Shown here: positions 26,401 to 37,300 of the stretch, piece after piece
How the letters are laid out: each line of letters begins with the position of its first letter
How positions within the stretch are numbered: position 1 is the stretch's first letter
NCBI GenBank assembly: GCA_947652115.1
Contig: OX393563.1
Location: forward strand, 5,025,276 to 5,089,275
Source of the DNA: Blastomussa wellsi
Taxonomy: Eukaryota > Cnidaria > Anthozoa > Scleractinia > Plerogyridae
Direction: 5' to 3'
DNA: 64,000 nt
The notes under the pieces: model-generated
Databases searched by the model: none
The model's input: only the letters and a program-made list of their open reading frames with translations
Told to the model about the DNA's origin: nothing
Position numbers and translations under genes: made by a program

Positions 26401-27725
26401 TACCGGTAGCGTTTCTTTGTCAGACGTTCAATTACTTCCAAATCCAAATCGCTTCTGAGTGAAAGTACTCCGGCAGAAACAAAAGGGTTGAAGTTGAAAT
26501 CCTATTTGAGATTTCGTTGCTTTGTACTCGTCATTTGATTGGCTCAAATCGAAAATGTTGGAATGTATTGTTCTTATTCTGCGTTGTGATTGGTTAACTT
26601 TGTCTTGGTGGCCCCGCTGGCAGTAGTTTCACACACATGCACAGTCTTCAAGTTTAAATCTCTTTCTAAGGAAAATCATCATACTACCTCTCCATAGAAA
26701 GCCAAATCTGACTTACAAAGAAAGAAATAATGGTCTCCGGTCTGAAACGGAGAAAAATACGTCCTCAGACGAGAACCAAAGAAGTCTGCCCACTTGGACG
26801 GCTGTTCAAACGTTGGAACGCACATTGAATGGCTGGGCAGGTTTGGGTAACGCGGATCCGCCAGCAGGAATTTGACTCGTTTGTAATCTATTCTGTCCCA
26901 TCTTTCCAAGTATACGCCATGGGCCACTGAAATAGACAAAATGGTCTTTTTAAATGAAGTTTGAGACAGTTATCGTATATATATTTGAGGATGGAAGCCT
27001 TTTGCTTTATGAAGTACATTTTTTATTTAATGTACACAGATTACATTTTTATGCCTGGAAGATAAAGAACATTTTATAACCCACCGATTCATTTCCCCGT
27101 TCTTTCGTTTGGACAAAGCACGTCACCAGGTATACCAAATAATCACAGTACTTACAGTTACAAGGTGCTTCCTTTCTGCCAAATGTTCGCCGCAGCCTCT
27201 CCAACCCAGGTTTGCCTTGAATATCCGCATAAAGGAATTACTTATTATTAGGTTTTATCTGAAGCAAGTCACATTTTGTCTCTTCTGGTAAAGAAAACCT
27301 GGCATCCGGCGAATTTGAACTCAACGGAAGGATCAAAACGGCTTCATATTCGGCTAAATCATGATCCTAGCAGGAAAGCATTTTTCTCTATCTTTTCATT
27401 TTCTTAAACTTACGTGGGTGGTGAATGGCACCTGTGAAGGCCCAAACAAAGTTAAGAATATGCATGAAATAACGACGGCCTCAGAATCTCAAAAAGTATC
27501 CATGTTCAAAATACAGTGAGTCAAGGAGTTTTAGAAGGTTTTTTAGATGTTTGTAGAATTCTACATTTCTAGAATAAGAATGGAGCATTTTAAAATAAAC
27601 CTGTAGCGTAAGTCACACCTACCTCCAACTTTCCATTTGTTGTTTTGTTTACAACCTTTTGAAAATGACACCAACAACAAAGCGTATAGTTTCCAGTAAA
27701 CAACAATTGTTGAATACTTCATCAT
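12483..27725 (-). CDS. Gene B: signal peptide-PA14-silk-like-AbfB-polyPro-His-minicollagen CRD protein
   Basis: Twelve exons: 27623-27725, 27156-27215, 26717-26926, 22481-22592, 20213-20394, 19201-20055, 18548-18805, 17194-17613, 16197-16466, 15559-15882, 14788-14853, 12483-12598. They sum to 2976 nt, which is 991 aa plus stop, and every junction is phase-consistent with GT-AG borders. Modules by residue: signal peptide 1-34; propeptide exon with LRR 35-54; PA14 55-222; Ala/Gly/Lys then Gly-rich 223-507; AbfB-like and trefoil-like 508-823 with an internal Pro-rich linker; Pro-rich 824-931; His/Tyr 932-953; Cys-rich domain and acidic tail 954-991. PA14 and AbfB are carbohydrate-associated families. 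A C-terminal CRD behind polyproline is the minicollagen arrangement and suggests disulfide polymerisation in a nematocyst or matrix; that role is inference. Intron 3 is swollen by nested transposons. Best candidate for an intact member together with gene C. Confidence 0.87.
12802..12890. repeat. Three tandem copies of a 30 bp unit
   Basis: Unit TTTCTCAGCTATCAGTTTAA plus spacer, repeated three times in the last intron of gene B. A further TCTACATCCGCAGGTCA repeat follows at about 12970-13025. Confidence 0.6.
13955..14090 (+). mobile_element. 5'-truncated SINE tail
   Basis: Shares CATCCCATCCAGGG, TCGCTTCATGCTAAGGA and GGGATAAGCTCCG with the fuller SINE at 49925-50200. In the last intron of gene B. 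Confidence 0.6.
14788..14853 (-). other. Gene B exon 11: His/Tyr exon
   Basis: 22 codons, phase 1 to 1, encoding DNKTVHYHYHYHPPVEP and ending AVHG. Alternating His-Tyr could bind metal ions or take part in tyrosine cross-linking; that is inference. Confidence 0.7.
15559..15882 (-). other. Gene B exon 10: polyproline exon
   Basis: 108 codons, phase 1 to 1. It runs from GLSPPAALPPL to APSSQSG and contains a PSPPPPPPPPP stretch. Minicollagens flank their CRDs with polyproline, and this exon precedes the CRD here with only the His exon between. Confidence 0.78.
16197..18805 (-). other. AbfB-like / beta-trefoil exons of gene B
   Basis: Exons 18548-18805, 17194-17613 and 16197-16466. SISFESACFPGYFVRQKNF, FLFNSMHKDWYICE and LYSSLKHEAYLVSGSGFKLK mark three repeat-like strands. 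Exon 8 ends in a proline run followed by CIPVC. Introns contain a Penelope-like terminal fragment (about 16487-16795) that is absent from A. Confidence 0.65.
16487..16795. mobile_element. Penelope-like terminal fragment in gene B intron 8
   Basis: Absent from the same intron of gene A. Carries CGACGAAGGGCTAACGCTCG followed by AAACGTCAGC, a sequence I associate with invertebrate Penelope-like element ends. GGGC and GCTC can pair to form a small stem between GACGA and GAAA, like a hammerhead stem II, but the core has C where U is expected. Confidence 0.45.
19201..20055 (-). other. Silk-like Ala/Gly/Lys and poly-Gly exon of gene B
   Basis: 285 codons, phase 1 to 1, colinear with gene A. The caps (DAFNSLHGD, KFKITVKNG, IRQLTIIPKPGEDAQ) are nearly unchanged, while Gly-run lengths and the GTAGTAGTSGTSGT block differ, as expected for slippage inside a length-tolerant elastic segment. 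Confidence 0.75.
20560..22330. other. About 1.7 kb insertion in gene B intron 4
   Basis: The homologous gene A intron is 764 bp and lacks this block. It contains a degenerate minisatellite of CCCCGAAATGATCCC units (20860-21000) and unassigned DNA with only short ORFs. Homology with A resumes at about 22340 (GGCCCAGCGTCCTG). Confidence 0.5.
23288..23396. repeat. Small inverted repeat nested in the intron 3 element
   Basis: Arms ACAATTAGACTACTTGCCCG and its complement, with AGAAAACTCGGGC near the inner end. Sits next to the Harbinger remnant. Confidence 0.55.
23399..24590 (-). mobile_element. Nested Harbinger-type DNA transposon remnant
   Basis: Terminal inverted repeats GGCGTAAAGGCGTAAC and GAATCGGTGTAACGGGCT match in complement at 24541-24585. 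On the minus strand, pieces resembling PIF/Harbinger nuclease remain: FRVTRRTFYALCDMLRGD (about 24010-24100) and FVVEEYYGSNTKLDDEQSL (about 24246-24300). Frames are broken. Confidence 0.6.
24600..25170. mobile_element. Nested TIR element with GGTACCCGAGACAACC ends
   Basis: Left end GGTCTCATCTGGTACCCGAG; right end GTTGTCTCGGGTACCCGAGA in complement. The interior includes a poly-C run (24641-24658) and repeated GGCAACTTTTTCTCATATAA. A CCCGGT-rich repeat follows at 25280-25490. Confidence 0.55.
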
Positions 27726-30700
27726 GCGTGGTTGGTGGCTGGGCAAGAAACTGTACCTTGTAATTAAGGAATTGATGGACTTTCTTTGTCATCCTTTACA
27801 TGTGTGAAGCAGATAGGCCACCTGCTGCGAGAAACAATCAAAAATGGTATTCAAAACGGGTCACGTAACTCTTGAGCTATTTTTGACACGGCAAATTGGC
27901 ATGGAGTGGTGTCGTATAGTCTGAAGTGTCAGACGTCTTCTCGCCCTATAATGTCTGACACTTCAGACTAGGGTCATTTACCGTTTCACCGTGTTTGAAT
28001 AACTAAACTATATCTGAAGTCTTCTTTTATCGCAATGGAATCGCAATGGAGACCTTTTGGACCAAAAGGAACCAGCCTCCTTGTGTGGCAGTGTTTACAG
28101 TTCGTCGTTGGTTCAATTTTCTCCCTTTTCAGAGTTTCGCGATTGGCGGTTCCTCGAGGTGGGTTTCTTTGGAACAGATTGTGTTCAAGTCCATTTCTGG
28201 TGTGGATTCATGTTCTAGGTAATTCATTGTAGTGATGCGGTAACATTTATGCGATATACTTAAGGTATTTTCATTGTTCTTTGTCGCCGGCGCGAGATAA
28301 ATGATCATACCGTATTTATTCGATTAAGCGCCCAGGGCGCCTATTTAATTTTTGGACTTTCAGGGTGGGCGCTTATTAAATTTTCGCCATTTTCAGTAAG
28401 TAAAAAGTTTATTTTGTAACAAAACATGACAAAATATTAAAGCATATAAGATATAAATTGTAACTGTTCATTGTTCTTGAACTATTTTTGTCACGGCAAA
28501 TTGGCATGGAATGGTATTGTATAGTCTGAAGTGTCAGATGTCTTCTCGCCCTATAAGGGTGAGAAGACGTTTGAAACTTCAGACTAGAGCATTGTACTGT
28601 TTCACCGTGTTACTTTACAGCTAAACTATATCTGAAGACTTCTTGTATTCTTTTAAAAAGCTCTGTTTAAAAAGCTTTGTTTACAGCACAATTTTACGAA
28701 GGTGGTAAAGTTACTACCATAAGGAGAGGTAGGTTTATTTTTTCTCATCAAATGTTTTTAAAAACGAATGGTAATCTGCCGTTGATTAGGGGTTATTGGC
28801 TAAATGCAAACAAAACGCTTTAGTGAAGTTAGAGTTTTAATTTCTTTTGTTCTGTTAATTCCAGGATTTTTAATTTCAGGTCTATGCAATCAATCGATAA
28901 AATGTATTCATTATAGTTATGAGTTTTCCAGCTTTCTGGAAGTGAAATACAAAACTTCAGCTACACGCGAACACACAAGGAAGGCAGAAGTTACCCAAGG
29001 AAGCGGTACACAGAACTCCTGGCTTCCTGACGTGTGTGTGCAAACAACGCAAACAACAGAAAGCGAAGCGGTGCATAGAACCCCCCCACCCCCCCTCCCG
29101 CCCTCCATGTCCACGGTTTCGGGATCTACTCCATCGACTACACGCAAGATTTTTCCGGAGTGCTGGACCGCGAAAAGTTTGTGTTGCTCCTCCAAGAATC
29201 TGGCGGCTTTCGCGAGAGAGGCAGCATAGCCGAAGCCCTGGGAAAAGAAAATCCTACAATTCTGCAGAACACCTCCAGTGTGGGGAAACCCGTGTGCGCC
29301 TGGGTCGCCAAAACTGGGGACGACGGCACGGTCCGCAGAAAAAATATGCAACAAGATCGTTTCGAACTTCGAAGAGGGCGAAGTCCGCGAATCTGTCGGA
29401 GGGCATTTTGCCGACTACGTGGACTGTGCTTGCGCCGCACCTTTCTGCACCCAGACGTGCAGGCCCGCGAATGCACGCGCATCGAAGCCTCTCTGTATTC
29501 TTTCCCTAGAGCCGGGCTTTCGGGTGAAAAAGCCGATGAGGTCGTCCAGAAAGCCTTGGCACAGGTTTTTCCAGCAGGGGAAGAGCTTTTTGTGGTACAG
29601 CCGCCCAGGAAATCCCCGCTTCCTTCCTTCCGCTGCCTTGTTTTGGCGGACCACCAGCAAGGCCAGATATTTGCCATCTGGTGTATTTTTCGAAAATGGT
29701 TGTCGAAACAATGGGTAGTCCTGACCCCAAATCCGCTGTAGTAAAAAGGGGGTTCTGTGCAACGCTTCGCTTTATGCTGTTTGCGTTGTTTGCACACACA
29801 CACTTTCTGTACACCGCTTCCTTGGGTAATAATAACCCATAACGAGGCCGAGTATTTTTTGTGAACACAGTTCAAACATTGCAAAGAAAAATCTCGGGAA
29901 TATCCGCCTACGAATTTAATATCCAGAATTTATTATTTCGCCTGAAATAATTTTCTCAAAAAGTAATCTAATTAGCAATCCAGGAAAGGCCAAATGTTAT
30001 GATAACTTGTGGTGAGTCCGAACGTCCTCTTTCGGAAATACGGACAACCCAGATACAAATAAAACAATTCCCGGTAAACTTGCGGAGTTTAAGTCCTTAA
30101 ATGCACTTCTTGCATCCACTACTTGTATGCGGCAACAACAGACGTCTTGCCCCTCTCCCCTCCCCCAGCCCAGGTGGGGTACGTCCGTAAATTTCGGATA
30201 GGTATCTGATGCGAAGTTTCTCAAACCCTGACCCTATTTAGGAATGAAGACAACGAAAGAAAACATAAATGGTGCTTATTCAATAGGAAACATTAACGAA
30301 CACCATGAAAGATAGGTGGAGGTGGCCAAGTTTTTTTTTTAATTTTGAAAAGAGGATCATCACGGAATTGACTCTTTATTCATCATTCATAGCAATTTTG
30401 ATAAGTCAGCCTTGTGTCCATAACGTTTCCATGGCAAAAAACAAATTACGAGCAGTTCCCAAAATAGACATTTTAATATAATTCTATACTGATTATTTCA
30501 AGTTTTCTTCATTCGTTTATTTTACCTTTCATTAGCATTTTGCCTTGATTTTGTATTAATGTGAATTATTTTCTGACTTAAATAAAAAATAGTAAAGTCC
30601 AAGGACGTCATCTTCTTATGAAAGCTCAGAGCTTCCTACTCAGACAATATAAATGTATTTTGTTGTGCCTGACCAGAACCAAAACCCAAGGTGGGTTCCA

Positions 30701-31151
30701 TTTCCCCTTTGTATCATAATCATTTGTGGTACCCCCGGTTTAACTTTGATGTACAACTGGGATGACATTTTACCATCAAATGTTCAAAACGAGCCTTTAG
30801 AAAGTCGTTACGCTGCAAAGTTTTGAACATTTTGTGACGCCATTTTTCTTTATATTATGTATACGAGAGCTATTCAACTACTGAAGCACGAAAAAACACC
30901 TTCCGACCTTCGGCATCTTCCATTGTTGCTACCGAACAAATCAACTTGTTTTATCTACAACGATAAAACGGATACCACTCTGACAAGTCCTGCCGAAAAT
31001 TTTTCACGACCTTCTTTCGTTTGACCGTTATTCTCTTAGATTAGTAGTTATGTTGAATGTAAAGGACTGTTTAATGCGCAACTGCAGGGCAGCCCACTCC
31101 ATTGTCTTTGTCTTATTTTGTCATTGTCTTATTTTTCGGTTTAATTCGATC
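27726..31151. other. Intergenic between genes B and C
   Basis: Holds the B upstream region (homologous to 8040-10560), two small palindromic insertions (27904-27990; 28505-28610) and the GC-rich TIR element at 28991-29829. Beyond 29830 there is only AT-rich sequence with no exon recognised. Confidence 0.5.
28991..29829 (+). mobile_element. GC-rich TIR element with a decayed unknown ORF
   Basis: Ends TTACCCAAGGAAGCGGTACA and the complement of CCGCTTCCTTGGGTAA, with about 90 bp of matching inverted repeat including GTGTGTGTGCAAACAACGCA. The interior is much more GC-rich than its surroundings. Plus-strand protein-like blocks alternate between frames: IYSIDYTQDFSGVLDREKF near 29125, NKIVSNFEEGEVRESVGGHF near 29350, TRIEASLYSF near 29475. 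The middle block is in another frame, so the ORF is broken. The order (an acidic block, NKxxxxxE, TRxE) recalls replication-initiator proteins of the HUH type, but I cannot place the family. Confidence 0.5.
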
Positions 31152-31303
31152 TCACGTTTCTGCACTTTCAAACGGCGAGACAGCTCGTTTGGCTACTTCG
31201 TCCTCTTCATCGTCATCAAAGTATTCGTCCAGGTCTCGCTTGCAGCAGCGTAATGGGCAGGAAGGGTGGCACGGCACCGAATCCGAACAGCTGTCTGGAC
31301 AGG
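31152..31303 (-). other. Gene C terminal exon: minicollagen-type Cys-rich domain
   Basis: Acceptor TTCTGCAG, then CPDSCSDSVPCHPSCPLRCC, KRDLDEYFDDDEEDE and a further 14 residues to a TGA. All six cysteines, the PSCPLRCCKR core and the LDEYFDD tail are conserved with gene B while intervening residues differ. Confidence 0.75.
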
Positions 31304-34300
31304 CTGCAGAAAATAATTGCAGGGTTATCCGTTAGCTATTATATTTTAACAGTTAAAAGAAATTACTTATTGTTTAATAATCCCATCGTCTTGCATGCTT
31401 CGACACATCAAGGACCTTCTTACGGTCCAGAACACTAAATCTGAAAATCGTTGATCTGTCAAAAGCCTGAATTGTAAAGAAATTGGAGAAAAAAGGTATA
31501 CAATCCATTTCACTAATCCACTTCTCTATTCCAATTGCTTAACTTGGAAAATTACTTCGATGATCATCTCTCACTTTAATACTTATTACTATGTTAGTTT
31601 CCTTTATCATTACCAGAAGCGGGGTTTTTTTTGTCATAATAATGATAATGATAGTGAATGGATCCATTGCCTGTAAATAACAAAATACAAAACGAGTCAG
31701 TGATTCTTTTGTTACCATGTTGAAAGCACAGCTAACTACACGTGTTTACAATGGAGTTCCCGATACTTTTATTACCAATCACACGCCTATCTCCCCCCAG
31801 CCCCCAAACCCAGAAACGGGAACTCTTTAATAAAACTGAGAAAGTTGAGGACTATTAGCGACACGATTTACAAGCGCTACATAAAAAAACATAAATCATT
31901 TTATTTTGCTATATACAAGGAATATAATACAGCAAAAAAGAATAAACTTAAGAATAAGCAAAAAAACTACTCAGAATAGTAAAACCTAAACGAGCTGAGT
32001 AGTTGCACAAATTTTTATGCTTTAAATATGGGTTGTTAAACAGTTCTAACATGATCGATATAATAAGTTTATTTAGATGCTAGCCTAGTTGTGATTAGAT
32101 GATATGCATCTCAAGCAATTGTCAAATGCCTTATATATTGAGACATAAAAAGGGCAGTAGGCCTAATTGTGAAAAGAAAGGGCTGGAGTGTGCATCTCGT
32201 TTAGCGTTGTGTTTTACGGCAAGACACTTTACTCTCATATCTCTCTCTTGTGGGAGGTAAACCCGCAATAGAATAGCTTAATTAAAGCGCAGAAATGGAG
32301 AAGATATTATGTACTCGTATCTTATCGTTTCTTACCACTTTGAGAGGATGACGATCCTGGAACGGCATAAGGAGGAGCTGGACCTGGTGGGGGTGATGGA
32401 GTAAATGATGATGGATATGCAGGTGGAGCAGGAAACGGAGATGGTGCGCCAGGTGCTGCTGGCGGAGATAAGCTAGGAGGCGAAGCAGGAGGAGTAGAGG
32501 GCGGCGAGGCAGCAGGAGGTAAGGACGCTGGTGGTGGGGCATATTGAGGGGGGAGAAGAGACGGTGGTCTTGGAGGGAAGGGAGAAGGTGCAGCGACTGG
32601 CGGAGCTTGGGAGGGAGCCTGAGATGCACTCGATGGGGCGAGACCTGCTGAAAAAGACAAACCAATAACGTATAGCCATCAGCTGCAGTTTATGCAGTGC
32701 TTAACCAGTGATTGAAAACAAAGGTTCTGAAATGTTACAACTGAATTAGATAACCATTTTCCTTGGCCCTTGACCCGGGGTAAACTGGTTTCTTTATAAT
32801 GCACAGAATAATGTCTAATTCGATAAAATGGAAGTTGCAGATCGCCATACATGGAGGATATTACATGGCCGCTTGGAGATACGAAATTTCTCGTCGGGGA
32901 GTTCGAACACTCGCATCACTGGTTCAGTGCGCTCACTCGTAAATTATTTTTCAACAAACTTAGTGAAATTTCGTATGTCCAAGTGGCCATGTAATGTTCT
33001 ATTGATATAAACAGCAATGAAATAATTTTTTGCTGCGAAAGGCGTGCTTTGTTATGTAACTATAGAAATGGTGATCTTCCACTTGTGAAGATAATATCTT
33101 ATTTTCGCGTGTGAAAATGTCATGCTTTCGCACCTGGCCATTTTTGGCATATATTGACAAAATTGTCTTGTAAAAGACAAAAATATGTGCAAAGGACCGA
33201 ACAAGAGATGATAAGAATTCAACAAGGAAAGCAAACATACTTTAAAATCTCTTTCCCGAAGATAAAGTTATTCTTACAAATTCAAGGGTACGTCGGAATT
33301 GCACTCGTAACAATATTCTAACGGAGTTACCTTGCTGTGATGTTACAGACACATCCCAAAACTGAGGACAGCCAGGCTCTACGTGTTTTAAAATACGCGT
33401 CTCACCATTTAGAAGTAGTTTCGATTTTCCTGAAGGATCTTCTGCAAAGAATTCCACCTGCCCATGCAGCTCGGGTCGGTTTACGATGAGTTTGAGTTTA
33501 AACTGAGATCCGCTAACAAGATATCCCTCGTGCTTGAGAGAAGAGTAGAGATTAAACGGAGATCTAAAGTCATTGATGAAATTCAATGCCACGCACATCT
33601 CTGAAATAAGTAATAAGTTAACTGAGACACTAAAATTATCACGATGCAAAAAGTCTTCCTTGTTTCTTTATTTTGAGCTGGGATGAGAATCTTTTTGGTT
33701 AATATTTCTGCGTAAAAATCTGGAAACGTAGGTGTAGTTTACTCCCATGATGAAGTCACTTAGCTACAAAAGTTGCTGTGATTCGCATGCATTTGGAGAT
33801 TGACTGATTAGGACATAATATTCCTTTGGAAGGACATTTTTTCCGATAAGTAGAATATGAAATTACAAACAAACTGCTAACCCCAAACACGGGGCAAAAA
33901 ATAATGAACTTTAAAAGAAGACTTACGTCCACTCTCAGGTGCACCTGACATCCCAGGCGATGAAGGAATTGTAACAGCTGATGTTCCACCAGCACTTCCT
34001 TGTCCCGCTGGAGTTACTCCATTAGTTCCCGCAGGGCATACTGGTATGCACGCAGGCAAGGTAGGGGGTGGCGCTGGTGTATGTGGCACTAGATGAGGGG
34101 GGTGGGGAAGAGGCTGCCCTTCAATAGCAGGATGCTCTACGGGTCCAACGACGTTTTTGCAGTTTATTAATTTGTCGTCATTTTGCTGGAGTGGTTGAAC
34201 AGTGAAGGAACACCGTGTAAGAACATCTGGATCGCCGTTGTAAAAGTCAAGAACTACTTCAGGCCCGTGTCGGTCTGGCTTTTCAGATTCACAGATACAC

Positions 34301-37300
34301 CAGTCTTTGTGTATTGAGTTGAAGATAAGATTCCGAGCAACGAACATAACCGAGTAGACGTTAAACGAGCTGTCTTTATCTGAAAAACAATAGTGCTAAA
34401 CTGTCTGAAATAAAATTTTCAAGCAACTACAAGGACATGCTAAAATAATAAGCAACACTGAACAGCAACAACTTGAAAATGTCCAACTTTGCTTTTTTCT
34501 GATATTAACATATAATTACCTTTACTAGCATGCCTAGTATTGTATCTGTGAATGGCCTAGTGAAAAGACTTCTTAACGACAAATGAGCAATTCCCTTACA
34601 GATTTCATGCATCAAATTCACTACGGTATCAAAAAAATACTTAAAAATACTTATAGGTAAAATTATTGCTTTCATTAAAAAAGGAATAGCATGAGCCCAA
34701 CTAGGAGAAAAGTAAATTAATTAAAGAGCGCGGTTTTGAAGGATAAGAAGTTTGCTGAGGTACGATTTAGCTGCATAACCCTACGCACTTTAAATGAAGG
34801 ATAAATCACCAGGAGGGTTTCTTACTCCCCGCTTGCTAATTAAAATTACAATGGTTTTTGCTAATTTTGAGGAAAACAAAGTTGATATGATGTTTCCAAG
34901 TCTTTACGATCAAGAGAACAGCTCCTATTAGCGTTGTAATCGTATATTTATAAGCGTCATGTTTGTACTCCGTAAATATGATTCTCAACTCTTGTTCAAG
35001 CATGAGTGGCAATTCTTTATCTGAATGATATTATAGCAGTTACGGCAGACCCAAACGCTAGCGCTCCAGGAGCTCTAAAATGCATCGCATAAGTGTAAGA
35101 GATTCAAAGTAGTTTTTTTCTGGTTCCTTGCACGACGTTTTCTTCAAAAGCTTGTAAAAAAGAACGCGCTTTTATTACTGACGAACGATTTCGAACTAGC
35201 CTAACCTGCGAAAGAGAAGAAGGGTGGAAGGACAAGATCATAGGAAAGAACAGACTAGCCGAAGTCTTAACAAAATGAACAGAGTCCGTTAACTAGCATT
35301 TTAATGTCAATGATTTGAAAATATATGAGACACATGCAAAAGGTTTTCTATCTTACCAAACAAGTCTGTCCCGTCTCTTTTTTTAAGGTGAAAGTGATAG
35401 TTCTTTTGTCTTATGAAGTACCCAGGCATGCACGCAGATTCGAAGGAGACACTGTCTTTCAGATTGCCTTTACCATATAGTGCAGGTACACGAGCAATAA
35501 ACACGTGACAGAACTGTTTCAAGTATAATCGACCATTTACTGATCGCCAGCAGAGGTTAAGCGTGAAGTCTTGCTGTGAGTATGGTAAGTGCCATGAATG
35601 AAATGTGTACATTGCGTTTCCTACAACTAGGGAAAAGGGAACATTGTTTCGTTACCACAAACTGCTGGAAAACGTTACCATGGAAATAGGAAATTGAAGG
35701 AGCTAGATGGAAAAATTGGGGGAAATAGTATGTTTCAATATCTTTTTTCAGTTTTCCTTCGTCTTTGCCTGCTAACTTATATACCCTAATGCCCCTTAGC
35801 GGCATCCAGTGAATGGATATTAGCAAACGTACAATCTTATTGACACGAGTATACAGACTACTACCACTTTTGATCGCTAGATAGCCAGAGAAAGTTAATA
35901 CAAATCTAAAGGAAACCGTCATCGTTACTCGAAAATTACAACAATTACAACTGACTAAGAGACATTTCATTTTTTTTTTCATTTTTTTTTACTGATTCCA
36001 AAACGATGTAATCCCCGATCTTTCAGTCTAATTTGTAAAACATGAAGTGTGTAAAAATTAAGGACATTAAATGTTCAAGTACTTATTGTATCATAGGCTT
36101 ACTTGCAGATGCTCCTCCCACTTTCCAATGAACCAGCTTCCTAGCAAGTTCCTGTGGATCTTCCCCTGGCCTTGCAATAACAGCTAATCGTCTAGTAGGA
36201 GATTCAGTTCTTGACTCTCCTCCTCCATCAACGCCACCTACTCCAGTGGCTCCACCAACGCCGCCGCTGCTTGTTGAACCGCCAGCTGATGTAACTTGGG
36301 AGCTTCCTGCAACTCCACCAACGGAAACAGAAGCGCTGCCTGCCACTCCCCCAGAAGTTACACCACTCGCTGTCCCTCCCGCTACACCTCCAGTAGTACC
36401 AGCTGCAGCTGCCGTGCCTGTGGTGGAAGTTCCACCTTCTCCAGTACTTGCAGTGCCGCCTACGCCTCCAGCTCCTCTACCTACCCCTGCTCCTCCTGCC
36501 CCAGCAGTCCCAGCTGTTCCGACAGCCCCGGAAGTCCCGGCAGCCCCGGAAGTCCCGGCAGTCCCGGCAGTCCCAGCAGTCCCGGCAGTACCGGCAGTCC
36601 CGGCGGTCCCGGCAGCCCCGGCAGTACCAGTAGTGACAGCAGCTCCAGAGGCAGCAGCAGCCCCAGCGACCCCACTTGCTCCAGTTCCTCCGCCAAAACC
36701 TTCCAATCCAGGACCTGTCACAGAGACCACACTCCCATTCTTAAGATTAATCTTAAATTTATGTACCATATCACCATGGAGATTGTTAAATGCCTCTTCC
36801 AGCGTTTTTTTTGTCATCTTTATCGCAGCTTTTACCCCTGCAGTAGCTCCTGCTGATGCCCCAGCCTCCATTCCTGCCAGGGCACCAGCTTTTGCTCCCG
36901 CTTTGGCTCCACTGTGCTTTGCCCAACTTGCTCCAAATGATAAACCAGCTCTTGCGCCGGCTCGTGCTGCTATTTTTAGCAAAATTGCTTGATAAGTAGC
37001 ATTTTTAGCTGAAAATAAATGAAAAAGATGCGAAAGTGCAATTACGGAAAGCTCAAGAGATTGCGACGATTTTTATCAGCAGTTAGTTACTGCGCAACGT
37101 CAGTATTACATAATCTCCCTCACGTACGTGATTACATGAAGTTCCCACCCAAGAGACATCAAACGGAAAATAACATTTAATCGTAGTTTTCGAAATATTC
37201 TGATATGAATGTATTGACTGATGTATTTGAATGTATTTGAATGAATTACAACGAACCTTTCGTAAAGCCTGTAAATCAGATAAATGGAAAATTAAACCCA

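Larger units (their letters stand above)
22613..26632. mobile_element. 4 kb element with long terminal inverted repeats in gene B intron 3, host to nested insertions
   Basis: The left end starts GTGAAACTACTGTATGCGGG and the right end reads as its complement GTGAAACTACTGCCAGCGGG. Inverted similarity continues about 400 bp inward (left 22613-23050; right from about 25620). The right arm also holds two tandem copies of a ~130 bp block (TCTCAGAATTCGTTCCGAGTG) at 26120-26410. Gene A has only a 116 bp intron here. No clear target-site duplication seen. Confidence 0.7.
20213..26926 (-). other. PA14 domain exons of gene B, split by a transposon-filled intron
   Basis: Exons 26717-26926, 22481-22592 and 20213-20394. 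Motifs match gene A (FEQPSKWADFFGSRLRTYF, SNAGSELFISTNEKPD, LPIYLKKSKYYYMEAIMKD). The first two exons are separated by 4124 bp, against 116 bp in A. Both flanking splice sites are preserved, so the reading frame survives if this intron is removed. Confidence 0.8.

Noticed and set aside
29138..29884. 248-codon minus ORF in the GC-rich element
   Set aside because: Several frames on both strands are open because of high GC. The plus-strand blocks look more protein-like, and no minus-strand motif was recognised.
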